A DNA stretch of 61,952 nt from Longimicrobiales bacterium (GTDB lineage: Bacteria; Gemmatimonadota; Gemmatimonadetes; Longimicrobiales; RSA9): positions 1 to 61,952 of the forward strand of contig DATHUY010000108.1 in assembly GCA_035461765.1 (NCBI GenBank), written 5' to 3'. Within the stretch, counting starts at the first letter, position 1; each line of letters starts with the position of its first letter. The translations under genes were made by a program, and so were the position numbers. The notes below the pieces were generated by a model. The model searched no databases, was not told where the DNA came from, and saw only the letters and a list, made by a program, of their open reading frames with translations. Positions 15,328-23,030 of this stretch are shown here, piece by piece.

Positions 15328-17547
15328 ATGGGCAAGCCGAGAGTTGTGCTGCAGCGTATTGCCGGAGTCCTGGTATTGACGCTGGGCGCCTGTGCGTCGG
15401 CTACGCAGCAGGCCCCGGTTTCTATTGAACGCGCGTCGACCTCCCCGCCAGTCGTCACGGCCGAAGCCGCGGTAAACCAGGCGCTCACGCCGCCCCAGTC
15501 CGCCGTGCGCACCGCGGCGCACATCGAGCTCAGCGGAACCGAGCTCGGGACGATGTGGACGTTCGAGAACCCGCCGCTCGAGCATTGGGCCAGCGCCTAC
15601 GGGTTCCGGCCAACGCAGGAGTGGCTGGACAGGGTCCGGCTCTCGTCGGTGAAGATCCCGGGCTGCTCCGCGTCCTTCGTATCAGAGAACGGCCTCATCC
15701 TGACGAACCATCACTGTGCCCGCGGCTGCGTCGCTTCGAATTCCACGCCCGACATGGATTACGTCACGCAGGGATTCTACGCCGCGTCCCGCGAGGAGGA
15801 GAAAGTCTGCCCGAACGCGTACGCGGATGTGCTCACGGGTATCGAGGACGTCACGGCGCGCGTGCGCGCGGTCGAGTCACCGGAGCTCACGAACCCCGAG
15901 ATCGCGGCGGCCACGCAGCGTGTCGTCGCGGAGATCACGAACGAATGCCAGCAGGATGGCAGCGTGTGCCGCGTGGTACCGCTGTTCCGCGGCGGCCAGT
16001 ACCAGCTCTACACGTACACGCGTCACATGCCCGTGAAGCTCGTGATGGCGCCCGAGCTTCAGGCCGGCTTCTTCGGCGGCGACTATGACAATTTCGTCTA
16101 CCCGCGTTACGCGCTCGACTTCGCGTTCTACCGCGCGTACGAGGCGGACGGCGTCACGCCGCTGAAGAGTCCGAACTTCTTCCCGTTCGATCCGACCGGT
16201 CCGGATGACGGCGAGGCGATCTTCGTCACGGGGAACCCCGGCTCGACGGCGCGGCTGATCACGGTTGCACAGCTGATGTACGAGCGGTCGTACCGCCATC
16301 CGATGATGGTGACGTACTTCAACGCGCATCGCCGGATGCTCGAGGAGCAGCTGCGTACGGCCACGGGCCAGCAGAAGATCACGTTGCGCGAGCGGCTGTT
16401 CGGCGTGGAGAACTCGCTGAAGAAGTATCAGGGAGAAGTGGCCGGCCTGATGGACAGCACGCTGGTCGCGCGGAAGATCAAATGGGAGACGGAGTTCAGG
16501 GCGGGCGCGCGCACGGCTGCGGGCGCACAGGCGTACGCCGACGTGTGGGACCGCCTGCATGAACTGCAGGTGCGCAAGCTGCAGATGGATCCTGTGCTGA
16601 TGGCTGCAAACCCTGCATGGCTGGGTTCGCAGTATCTGACGCTGCCCGCAAACATCCTCGCACTTCATCGGCTGTCGGCACTGCCCGAAGACCAGCGGCC
16701 GGCGCAGCTGCGCGGCGAGCGACGCGCGCAGTTCGAGCAGAGCCTGCTCGCCGAGGTCGATCAGGAGGCCGCACGGGCCGCGCTCGAGGCTCAGTTCGCT
16801 CTGGCCCTCCAGTGGCTGCCGCCGGGACACGCGCTGCGCGATGTCCTTCAGCCCGCAGGCGTCACTCCCGCCGAGGCGGCACAGCGACTCGCGCGCGATT
16901 CACGTGTGCTCGATCCCGCATTCCGCAGACAGCTGGTGGCGGGCGACACTGCGATCCTGCGCGCGTCCACCGACCCCGCCATCCGGCTGGTCCTGCTGCT
17001 GGACTCGATCCGCGGCGCTCTAACGCCGGAATACCAGGCACTGCTGGGCGAGGAGGCCGTGCAGAACCAGCGCCTCGCGCGTGCGCTGTTCGCCGTCTAC
17101 GGCACCCGGCTCCCGCCCGACGCCACGTCCACGCTGCGCATCAGCGATGGCGTGGCAAAGGGATACGCATACAACGGCACGCTCGCGCCCTACCGGACCG
17201 TGTTCCACGGCATGTATGCACGCGCTGCGGAGTTCGACAACATGGTCCCGTTCGACCTGCCGCCCACGTTCCTCGCCCGGCAGAAGCATGTGAACATGAC
17301 AGTCCCCATGGACTTCGTGTCCACGAACGACATCACGGGCGGCAACAGCGGCAGCCCGATCATTGATCGCGAGGCGCGCATTGTCGGGCTGGCGTTCGAC
17401 GGCAACGTCGAACAGCTGCCGAACGAATACGTGTTCAGGACGGAGACCGGCGGCCGGACGGTGGCCGTGCATGCGGGCGGCATACTGGAAGCGCTGCGCA
17501 GCATCTATCAGGCGGAGGCACTGCTGAGGGAGCTGCTCGGCTCCTAG
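15328..17547 (+). CDS. S46 family dipeptidyl peptidase, DPP7-like, lipoprotein
   Basis: 739 residues with a lipoprotein signal (GVLVLTLGACAS). The S46 chymotrypsin-like fold carries the His motif LILTNHHCARGC (His128/129), the Asp motif FFGGDYDNFVYPR (Asp252/254) and the Ser motif ITGGNSGSPII (Ser674). The S1-pocket determinant, 18 residues after the catalytic Ser, is Gly692 (LAFDGNVE). In this family Gly there marks DPP7-type enzymes that cut after hydrophobic or aliphatic residues, whereas DPP11 has Arg for Asp/Glu. It should release N-terminal dipeptides from oligopeptides in the periplasm or at the surface, consistent with amino-acid-based nutrition. The gene is monocistronic: a strong hairpin follows, and the upstream leader carries motif site A and an 18-bp palindrome. 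Confidence 0.92.
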   Translation: MGKPRVVLQRIAGVLVLTLGACASATQQAPVSIERASTSPPVVTAEAAVNQALTPPQSAVRTAAHIELSGTELGTMWTFENPPLEHWASAYGFRPTQEWLDRVRLSSVKIPGCSASFVSENGLILTNHHCARGCVASNSTPDMDYVTQGFYAASREEEKVCPNAYADVLTGIEDVTARVRAVESPELTNPEIAAATQRVVAEITNECQQDGSVCRVVPLFRGGQYQLYTYTRHMPVKLVMAPELQAGFFGGDYDNFVYPRYALDFAFYRAYEADGVTPLKSPNFFPFDPTGPDDGEAIFVTGNPGSTARLITVAQLMYERSYRHPMMVTYFNAHRRMLEEQLRTATGQQKITLRERLFGVENSLKKYQGEVAGLMDSTLVARKIKWETEFRAGARTAAGAQAYADVWDRLHELQVRKLQMDPVLMAANPAWLGSQYLTLPANILALHRLSALPEDQRPAQLRGERRAQFEQSLLAEVDQEAARAALEAQFALALQWLPPGHALRDVLQPAGVTPAEAAQRLARDSRVLDPAFRRQLVAGDTAILRASTDPAIRLVLLLDSIRGALTPEYQALLGEEAVQNQRLARALFAVYGTRLPPDATSTLRISDGVAKGYAYNGTLAPYRTVFHGMYARAAEFDNMVPFDLPPTFLARQKHVNMTVPMDFVSTNDITGGNSGSPIIDREARIVGLAFDGNVEQLPNEYVFRTETGGRTVAVHAGGILEALRSIYQAEALLRELLGS

Positions 17548-17567
17548 CGGAACCGGCCCGTCTCGTC

Positions 17568-17611
17568 GCAGGCAGTCCGCCCCGGTCTCATCGGCGGAGC
17601 GGGCTGCCTGC
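17568..17611. terminator. Bidirectional terminator between convergent genes
   Basis: Outer arms GCAGGCAG (17568-17575) and CTGCCTGC (17604-17611) and inner arms TCCGCC (17576-17581) and GGCGGA (17593-17598) form a long stem with a 5-nt bulge. ATTCTTCCCC follows. It lies between the S46 peptidase and GMC oxidoreductase genes. Confidence 0.7.
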
Positions 17612-17625
17612 ATTCTTCCCCGCCG

Positions 17626-19890
17626 TCAGATCTCGCCGCGTCGAGCCGCGCGCGCCATCAGCTCGCCTGCCCTGAACCCGAGTGCGGAGATGGTGCACGT
17701 CGGCTGACCGCGGCCGGACGTGACGAAGCTGCTGCCGTCGCACAGGAAAAGGTTCGGCACATCATGAGTGCGATGGTTTCGGTCGATCACGCTCGTGCGC
17801 GGGTCGTCGCCCATCCGGCACGTTCCGAGCAAGTGCACGCTGCCCTCCATCTCCTCGATCGGCCGCCCGTGTGTTTCCAGCGCACCGGCAGCTTCCAGCA
17901 CTTCCTTCGCACGGTCGGCGAGGAACCGTGAGCATGCGAGGTCATCGGGATGGTCGCGATACGTCGTGCGCAGCGCAGGCAGGCCCCAGTCGTCCTTCAG
18001 CTCCGGATCCAGCTCGACGCGGTTCGTCGCGAGGGGAATCGACGTGCTGTGCGTCGCGAGCACCATCCACCGCGGGAATACGTGCGCAACGCGCCGCCGG
18101 AACTCCGTACCCCATGACGGGCTGCTGAGCGATGCGAGAGTCAGTGCAAACTGGGCCGGCGTCTGGGGTCCGAAACGCGCGTCTATGCCGCCACCACCGT
18201 AGAAGCCGCGCCGAGCATCGCTGTCATAGAAGTCCCACAGCACACGCGATGGCTGAACGCTCTTCCATTCGTTGAGTGGCTGCTCGAAAACGGCGCCGAC
18301 CCTCTCATCACGATTGAACATGAGATGCTTCCCGACTGCGCCGCTGGAGTTCGCGAGGCCATCGGGGAACTGGTTCGACGCGCTCATGAACAACAGGCGC
18401 GGTGTCTCCGCGCCGTTCGCGCATACGACCACGGCGCGGGCGCGCTGGAAGACTTCACGGCGTTCCGCGTCAAAGTAGATCACACCGGTCGCGCGGCCGC
18501 GTGCATCCGTCTCGATCCTGCGCACGTAACTGTTCGGCCGCACCTCGCAGTTGCCGCTGCGCTCGGCCTCACGGATGACGCTGGCCATGCTGCTCGACTT
18601 CGCACCGAACTCGCAGCCAAAGCTCTGACAGAAGCCGCAATGCATGCACTGGCCGCGGCCGCGGTGCGGTCGGGAGATGACGGCCATGGGCGCCGGGAAC
18701 GGATGATAGCCGAGCGCACGAGCACCACGCTCGAACAGCACACCGCCCGACTTCACGGGCAGCGGCGGCAGTGGATATGGCGCCGAACGCGGCGGATCGA
18801 ACGGATGTGAGCCTGCGAGCCCCGAGACGCCGAGCATGTACTCGGCTCGTGTGTAGTACGGCTCCAGGTCATCGTAACTGATCGGCCAGTCGTCGAACGC
18901 GGTGCCTTCGATGGCGCCGACGGTGCTGCGCTCGATGAAATCGATCGGCCGGAACCGCCAGTAGTTGGCCGTGAAATGGAGCGTCCCGCCACCCACCGCA
19001 CGACCGTAACCGAGTCGCCTGCCAGGTTGCGCCTCTTCGTGTTCGGCTTTCCGGAATGTCTGCGGCTGAGTCCTGCCGTCGTTCGTCAGACCATTGTTCC
19101 AGAGCACCGCGACTTCATCGTGGGTGAAGTCCTTCTCCGTGAGATACGGCCCCTGCTCGAGCACGACGACGCTCATCCCGGCACGCGACAGCTCCCACGC
19201 GACCGCTCCGCCCGCCGCGCCGGACCCGACCACGACGAAGTCCACTTCGTCTTGCGGCTCGTACCGTACGGGAGGTGCCGGCGGCGGCGGCGGCGGCACG
19301 ATGTCCGGCGCCGGCTCCGGCGCTGACGGCTCGGCGTAGCCGCGATCGTAGGCGCCGAACGGCGGCGTGTGAACCGGCGAGTGCTCGAAGCCGATCAGTT
19401 TCCAACCGGCCTGGTCGATGTTGCCGCCGCGCTCGGGCAACGTCAGGCACGCGAACAGAGTGTCCGCCCTGAACTGCTCGAGCAGATCCGCGTCAGCGTC
19501 GAGGACACTGTCCTGCTGCTCCGGCGTGAGCCCGACGAAGCCGTTCGCCGCAGGAAACAGATCGACTGCCTTCGCGTCCAGCGCCGAGAGCGATTCGACA
19601 TACCGCTCGCCCTCCTCCGGGTATACCCGCGCGATCAGTCGATCGATGAACTGGGGCGTGCCGACCGCCGCGGCGCCGGGGAAGCCGTCTCCCGGAGGCA
19701 GAATGCGGTCAGCCACGGCGCCCACCAGCCGCATCTGCGCGGGCGTCAGGAACTCGGGCTCCGCCGCCGGCCAGCCACTGCGCCCGTCCGCCAGGTCACG
19801 CGCCGCGGCGTCTGGACCGAACAGGACGGTGGCCAGGGCGGCCGCGCCGGTGCGCAGCAGGAATGCACGGCGGGAAAACACGTCCCTCAT
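17626..19890 (-). CDS. Tat-exported GMC oxidoreductase fused to a gluconate 2-dehydrogenase subunit 3 domain
   Basis: 754 residues. The twin-arginine signal SRRAFLLRTGAAALATVLF is followed by a gluconate 2-dehydrogenase subunit 3-like helical domain (about 45-190), a Pro-rich linker (PPPPPPAPP) and a GMC flavoprotein domain. The FAD Rossmann motif is VVVGSGAAGGAVAWELSRAG, with VVLEQGP after it. The C-terminal GMC signature is GTCRMGDDP, then NLFLCDGSSFVTSGRGQPTC. A Cys cluster, CMHCGFCQSFGC, occurs mid-protein as in other bacterial GMC dehydrogenases. It should oxidise an alcohol or sugar in the periplasm and pass electrons to a c-type cytochrome; the substrate is unknown. The two parts are usually separate subunits, so this is a natural fusion. 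The start ATG at 19890 fits the Tat signal and has GGAG 7 nt upstream. It is divergent from a lipoprotein gene. Confidence 0.9.
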   Translation of the reverse strand: MRDVFSRRAFLLRTGAAALATVLFGPDAAARDLADGRSGWPAAEPEFLTPAQMRLVGAVADRILPPGDGFPGAAAVGTPQFIDRLIARVYPEEGERYVESLSALDAKAVDLFPAANGFVGLTPEQQDSVLDADADLLEQFRADTLFACLTLPERGGNIDQAGWKLIGFEHSPVHTPPFGAYDRGYAEPSAPEPAPDIVPPPPPPAPPVRYEPQDEVDFVVVGSGAAGGAVAWELSRAGMSVVVLEQGPYLTEKDFTHDEVAVLWNNGLTNDGRTQPQTFRKAEHEEAQPGRRLGYGRAVGGGTLHFTANYWRFRPIDFIERSTVGAIEGTAFDDWPISYDDLEPYYTRAEYMLGVSGLAGSHPFDPPRSAPYPLPPLPVKSGGVLFERGARALGYHPFPAPMAVISRPHRGRGQCMHCGFCQSFGCEFGAKSSSMASVIREAERSGNCEVRPNSYVRRIETDARGRATGVIYFDAERREVFQRARAVVVCANGAETPRLLFMSASNQFPDGLANSSGAVGKHLMFNRDERVGAVFEQPLNEWKSVQPSRVLWDFYDSDARRGFYGGGGIDARFGPQTPAQFALTLASLSSPSWGTEFRRRVAHVFPRWMVLATHSTSIPLATNRVELDPELKDDWGLPALRTTYRDHPDDLACSRFLADRAKEVLEAAGALETHGRPIEEMEGSVHLLGTCRMGDDPRTSVIDRNHRTHDVPNLFLCDGSSFVTSGRGQPTCTISALGFRAGELMARAARRGEI

Positions 19891-19949
19891 CGTCCAGCTC
19901 CCTGGGCGTCCCGGTGATTCATGGCGGTGCGGTGGTGGAGAGTGGAGAG

Positions 19950-20005
19950 TATCATGATAGTGAGTGCGGCCGGTGACGGGAACCATCGCATGATCATGCG
20001 GTTCC
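19950..20005. promoter_or_regulatory. Two palindromes in the divergent GMC/lipoprotein spacer
   Basis: TATCATGATA (19950-19959) and CGCATGATCATGCG (19987-20000) are perfect. The second is nested in a larger imperfect repeat, GGAACC (19979-19984) against GGTTCC (20000-20005). They lie 60-115 bp upstream of the GMC start and 110-165 bp upstream of the lipoprotein start, so one site could serve both. Confidence 0.45.
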
Positions 20006-20112
20006 GCCTGGCACATCGAGTGGGCGCGGTAATGTGGAAATGGCCGGGATCCAGCGTCCGACCGGCTTCGTCAGCCGTGCGGAATGCGAGTTGCTGTTGG
20101 ACTCGGCCGGGA

Positions 20113-20823
20113 ATGCCATTCACGTTCTACGGATCGAGTGCAGCCGTGACCATCACACGCCGCATCGGGGGATCCTTCCTGTCGCAACGGCCGACCGTAC
20201 GCCGAGCCGCCTTCGCGGTACTTCTCGGCGTGCTCGGGGCGGCTGCATGCGAACGCAATGAGGGCGGCGAGGACGACGACACGGCTCCGCTCCTGACGCT
20301 GCGCGTGGAGACCCCTGAGGCGCTCGACTGGGGCGGCAGCGGCATCCTGCGCCTGACCCTCACGAACGAAGGCGATGAGCCGGCCGCTGGCGGCATCGTG
20401 CAGGTATACGTCCCCGACTGGCTCGAGTTCGGATCGGTCGAACCGCCCGGTACAGCGGTGACGGTAGTAAGCGGCGACGCGGAAACGAGCCTGCAGTATC
20501 AGCTGACCGACTCGCTGGCTCCCGGCGACAGCCGTGTCATTGTCCAGCATCTGCGGGTTCTCGAGCGCCCCGTCCCTCCATCGATGGGTGACAGCGTGGA
20601 GACCGTGCAGATCGCTCCAACGAATCAGCGGGTGCGAGCGCGCCTGCTCACGGCCTCCGGCGAAGCACTGGGTGTGGAGGTCCAGGCCGATCTCAATTTC
20701 GTCGGCTGGTCAGGGCCGGTGCCTCCTGCTGGTGATACCGTTCCCGATACCACCAGCGCGGGCCCGGATACCGTGCCCCCGCCGCAGGACACGGTGCCGC
20801 AGGACACGATCCCGTCGCGTTGA
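20113..20823 (+). CDS. Lipoprotein with a DUF11/CARDB-like beta domain
   Basis: 236 residues from ATG at 20113; a GTG at 20146 would give a more normal signal peptide length. The signal (AAFAVLLGVLGAAAC) has a lipobox, then an acidic GEDDDTAP stretch. The core (about 50-200) resembles the immunoglobulin-like repeat domains that describe unequal additive terms: GSGILRLTLTNEGDEPAAGG, then VYVPDWLEF and VQHLRVLE. The tail is a low-complexity run of Asp-Thr-Val-Pro repeats. No enzymatic motif is seen. A surface or periplasmic structural role is possible; I do not recognise a named function. It shares a 222-bp divergent spacer, rich in palindromes, with the GMC oxidoreductase. Confidence 0.7.
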   Translation: MPFTFYGSSAAVTITRRIGGSFLSQRPTVRRAAFAVLLGVLGAAACERNEGGEDDDTAPLLTLRVETPEALDWGGSGILRLTLTNEGDEPAAGGIVQVYVPDWLEFGSVEPPGTAVTVVSGDAETSLQYQLTDSLAPGDSRVIVQHLRVLERPVPPSMGDSVETVQIAPTNQRVRARLLTASGEALGVEVQADLNFVGWSGPVPPAGDTVPDTTSAGPDTVPPPQDTVPQDTIPSR

Positions 20824-20868
20824 GCTGCCGGGTGGCGCGTACGGACACACTTCAGGGCTGACAACCGC

Positions 20869-21276
20869 TTACGGGCCGACGTGGACCACACAGCACCGCG
20901 TCGACCCGCGGCGGCGATGTTCCCAGACGTAGATCCCCTGCCAGGTGCCCAGAGCCAGGCGGCCCTCCACGAACGGGATGGACAGCGTCGTCGCCGTCAG
21001 CGCCGCCCGGATGTGACTCGGCATGTCGTCAGGACCCTCGGCCGTGTGTGTGAAATGAGGGTCACCCTCGGGAACGTGCCGCTCCATCCATGACTCGAGG
21101 TCGCGCCGCGCTGATGGGTCGGCGTTCTCCTGGATCGTCAGGCTGGCGGATGTGTGCCGGATCAGGATCGCGCACACCCCTTCCTCCAGGCCGCTGGCGT
21201 TGACGACCGCCTGGACATCCGTCGTGATCTCGTGGAGGCCACTGCCGGCCGTCCGTACCTCAATGCGCTGTATCAC
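20869..21276 (-). CDS. YjbQ family protein (UPF0047)
   Basis: 135 residues covering the whole family length. Diagnostic segments are AILIRHTSASLTIQENADPS in the first half and GTWQGIYVWEHR near the C-terminus; the conserved His and Glu residues of the trimeric beta fold are present (RHTSAS, QEN, EHR). Some members have weak thiamine phosphate synthase activity, but the physiological role is unsettled. The stop lies 45 bp from the convergent lipoprotein gene. Upstream is a 416-bp non-coding stretch, so it probably has its own promoter. The start at 21276 agrees with the family N-terminus (MIQRIEVRT). Confidence 0.9.
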   Translation of the reverse strand: MIQRIEVRTAGSGLHEITTDVQAVVNASGLEEGVCAILIRHTSASLTIQENADPSARRDLESWMERHVPEGDPHFTHTAEGPDDMPSHIRAALTATTLSIPFVEGRLALGTWQGIYVWEHRRRGSTRCCVVHVGP

Positions 21277-21456
21277 CAGGTTCTCCCATGAAGATGGTGC
21301 CGATCCGCACTATTCAATCGGAGGGCATCGCAGGTCACACCGGAATTCGCTCCCAACTGACCATTCGGCGCATGCGGATCCGGCGAATGGAGGATTGGGC
21401 GCGCGTGAGTCTCCTGACCGTCCACTGATCGGATTCGCATTCGCGTGAATGGAGCA

Positions 21457-21479
21457 TTGATGGCGCATGGCGCCATCAA
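21457..21479. repeat. Inverted repeat with 10-bp arms (TTGATGGCGC / GCGCCATCAA)
   Basis: Perfect 10-bp arms are separated by ATG. It overlaps the second of the 61-bp-spaced repeats. With a 3-nt centre it could be an operator or a tight hairpin. Confidence 0.5.
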
Positions 21480-21652
21480 CCTTCCGACCTTCGGGTGAGC
21501 GTTGCACGAAGTGGAGGATTCGAAGCGCCGCGCCGCCTGCGCTCGCGATGGCCACCGACGCCCGGAGCCTCCCCTTCCGCCCGGAGTCGCCGCTGTGCGT
21601 CGTCGTGCGACCGATACCCGCATGGCGCTGCGTGCTGTTCAACAAGCGGGCC

Positions 21653-21669
21653 GTAGGGCAAACCCCTAC
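21653..21669. promoter_or_regulatory. GTAGGGCAAACCCCTAC motif, site C
   Basis: The reverse strand reads GTAGGGGTTTGCCCTAC, matching site A and site B. It ends 23 bp before the radical SAM start, so a bound protein would cover the promoter or ribosome binding region. Confidence 0.4.
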
Positions 21670-21692
21670 GCCGCTTTCGGGAGGCTGCGACC

Positions 21693-22973
21693 ATGCGCGC
21701 ATGGATTAACCCGACAGATTTTTCGCCGCTGGCCAGGCAGCTTGAGCCCATGATGAAACATCACGGCCGCTCCGGCGCCGGACACCCCGGCATGGGCACA
21801 CTCGACTTCGACCAGGCGCCATTCCTGGTCATCTGGGAAACCACGCAGGCGTGTGACCTGGCCTGCAAGCACTGCCGCGCGGAAGCGCAGCCCGACCGCC
21901 ACCCGCGCGAGCTCACTACCGACGAGGCGCGCGCCATGCTGCGCGATATCCGCCGGTTCGGTCAGGTCATCTTCGTGTTCAGCGGCGGCGACGCACTGAA
22001 GCGTCCGGACATCGTCGAGCTGGTCTCCTACGGCCACGGTCTGGGTCTGCGCATGGCGATCACGCCCGCGACCACTCCGCTCGCGACGCGCACGCAGCTC
22101 AGGGAGCTGAAGGACGCGGGCCTCGTGCGCCTGGCGGTCAGTCTCGATGGCTCGCACGCGGGCATTCACGATGAGTTCAGGCAGGTCGCCGGCTCGTTCG
22201 AGCACGGTCTGCGCATCCTGAAGACCTCACAGGAGATCGGACTGTCGACGCAGGTCAATACGGTCGTTGCACGCCACAACCTGCATGACTTCGACAACCT
22301 CTGCCGGCTGATGACGGAGGTCGGCATCGTGTTCTGGGAGGTGTTCTTCCTGATCCCGATGGGCCGCGCGAAGCCGGAAGATGTCGCCAGTGCGGAAGCG
22401 TTCGAGGAAGTGTTCCACCGGCTGTACGACCTGTCGAAGACGGCACCGTTCGACATCAAGGCGACAGCGGCGCCGCAGTACTCGCGCGTCGTGCTCCAGC
22501 GCAAGGTCTCCGAACGCAGGAGCGGCGCGCGCGCCGAGTCGAGCGACGTGCTCACGGACGGCGCGGCCATCTCCATGTCCGACGGCATCGGTCGCGCACG
22601 CAACGTGAACGATGGCGACGGCTTCATGTTCATCAGTCACACCGGCGAGATCTTCCCATCCGGTTTCCTGCCCGTGTCGGCGGGCAACGTGCGCAGGGAC
22701 GACCTGGTCGAGGTGTACCGCAACTCGCACCTGTTCCGCACACTGCGCGACCGCACGCTGCTGAAGGGGAAGTGCGGCGTATGCGAGTACCTGAAAGTCT
22801 GCGGCGGCAGCCGTGCACGGGCGTACGCGGTCACCGGGGACTATCTGGAAGCGGAGCCGTTCTGTGCGCACGTTCCCGCGAAGTACGCGCGCATGATCGA
22901 GCGCGGCGAGGTCGACCCCAGCGCGCCGCACCGCAACGTCAGGCTGCCGGTGTTCGACCGCCTGCCGGTATAG
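21693..22973 (+). CDS. Radical SAM/SPASM protein (TIGR04053-like)
   Basis: 426 residues. The radical SAM cluster motif is CDLACKHC (Cys54, Cys58, Cys61), followed by the SAM-binding FSGGDAL segment (GGE-type motif with Asp). A C-terminal SPASM-like region, CGVCEYLKVCGGSRARAYA then EPFC, holds an auxiliary Fe-S cluster. The arrangement matches the TIGR04053 group, which is related to NirJ/AhbD tetrapyrrole enzymes, but no haem d1 genes are nearby and the substrate is unknown. GGGAGG lies 8 nt upstream of the ATG. Motif site C is immediately upstream. The gene end overlaps a hairpin (CTGCCGG-TATAG-CCGGCAG) that includes the stop codon. Confidence 0.85.
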   Translation: MRAWINPTDFSPLARQLEPMMKHHGRSGAGHPGMGTLDFDQAPFLVIWETTQACDLACKHCRAEAQPDRHPRELTTDEARAMLRDIRRFGQVIFVFSGGDALKRPDIVELVSYGHGLGLRMAITPATTPLATRTQLRELKDAGLVRLAVSLDGSHAGIHDEFRQVAGSFEHGLRILKTSQEIGLSTQVNTVVARHNLHDFDNLCRLMTEVGIVFWEVFFLIPMGRAKPEDVASAEAFEEVFHRLYDLSKTAPFDIKATAAPQYSRVVLQRKVSERRSGARAESSDVLTDGAAISMSDGIGRARNVNDGDGFMFISHTGEIFPSGFLPVSAGNVRRDDLVEVYRNSHLFRTLRDRTLLKGKCGVCEYLKVCGGSRARAYAVTGDYLEAEPFCAHVPAKYARMIERGEVDPSAPHRNVRLPVFDRLPV

Positions 22974-22980
22974 CCGGCAG
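22962..22980. terminator. Hairpin overlapping the radical SAM stop codon
   Basis: Arms CTGCCGG (22962-22968) and CCGGCAG (22974-22980) with a TATAG loop that contains the TAG stop. It lies between convergent genes. Confidence 0.45.
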
Positions 22981-23030
22981 CGCACGCGGCGCAATGGGCT
23001 TCCGAGCCGGTGCACGTGCGGGCACGGCCG

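Larger units (their letters stand above)
21277..21692. other. 416-bp intergenic region with imperfect repeats and hairpins
   Basis: I see no credible gene. It holds three imperfect copies of GAATGGAGGATTGGGCGC-like sequence starting at 21385, 21447 and 21508 (61-62-bp period). A weaker relative lies near 21317. There are also a strong inverted repeat at 21457-21479 and motif site C at 21653-21669. Confidence 0.5.

Noticed and set aside
21377-21530. A CRISPR or integron attC array from the 61-bp periodic units
   Set aside because: Units are imperfect and their intervals also resemble each other; no cas or integrase gene and no core attC sites are seen.
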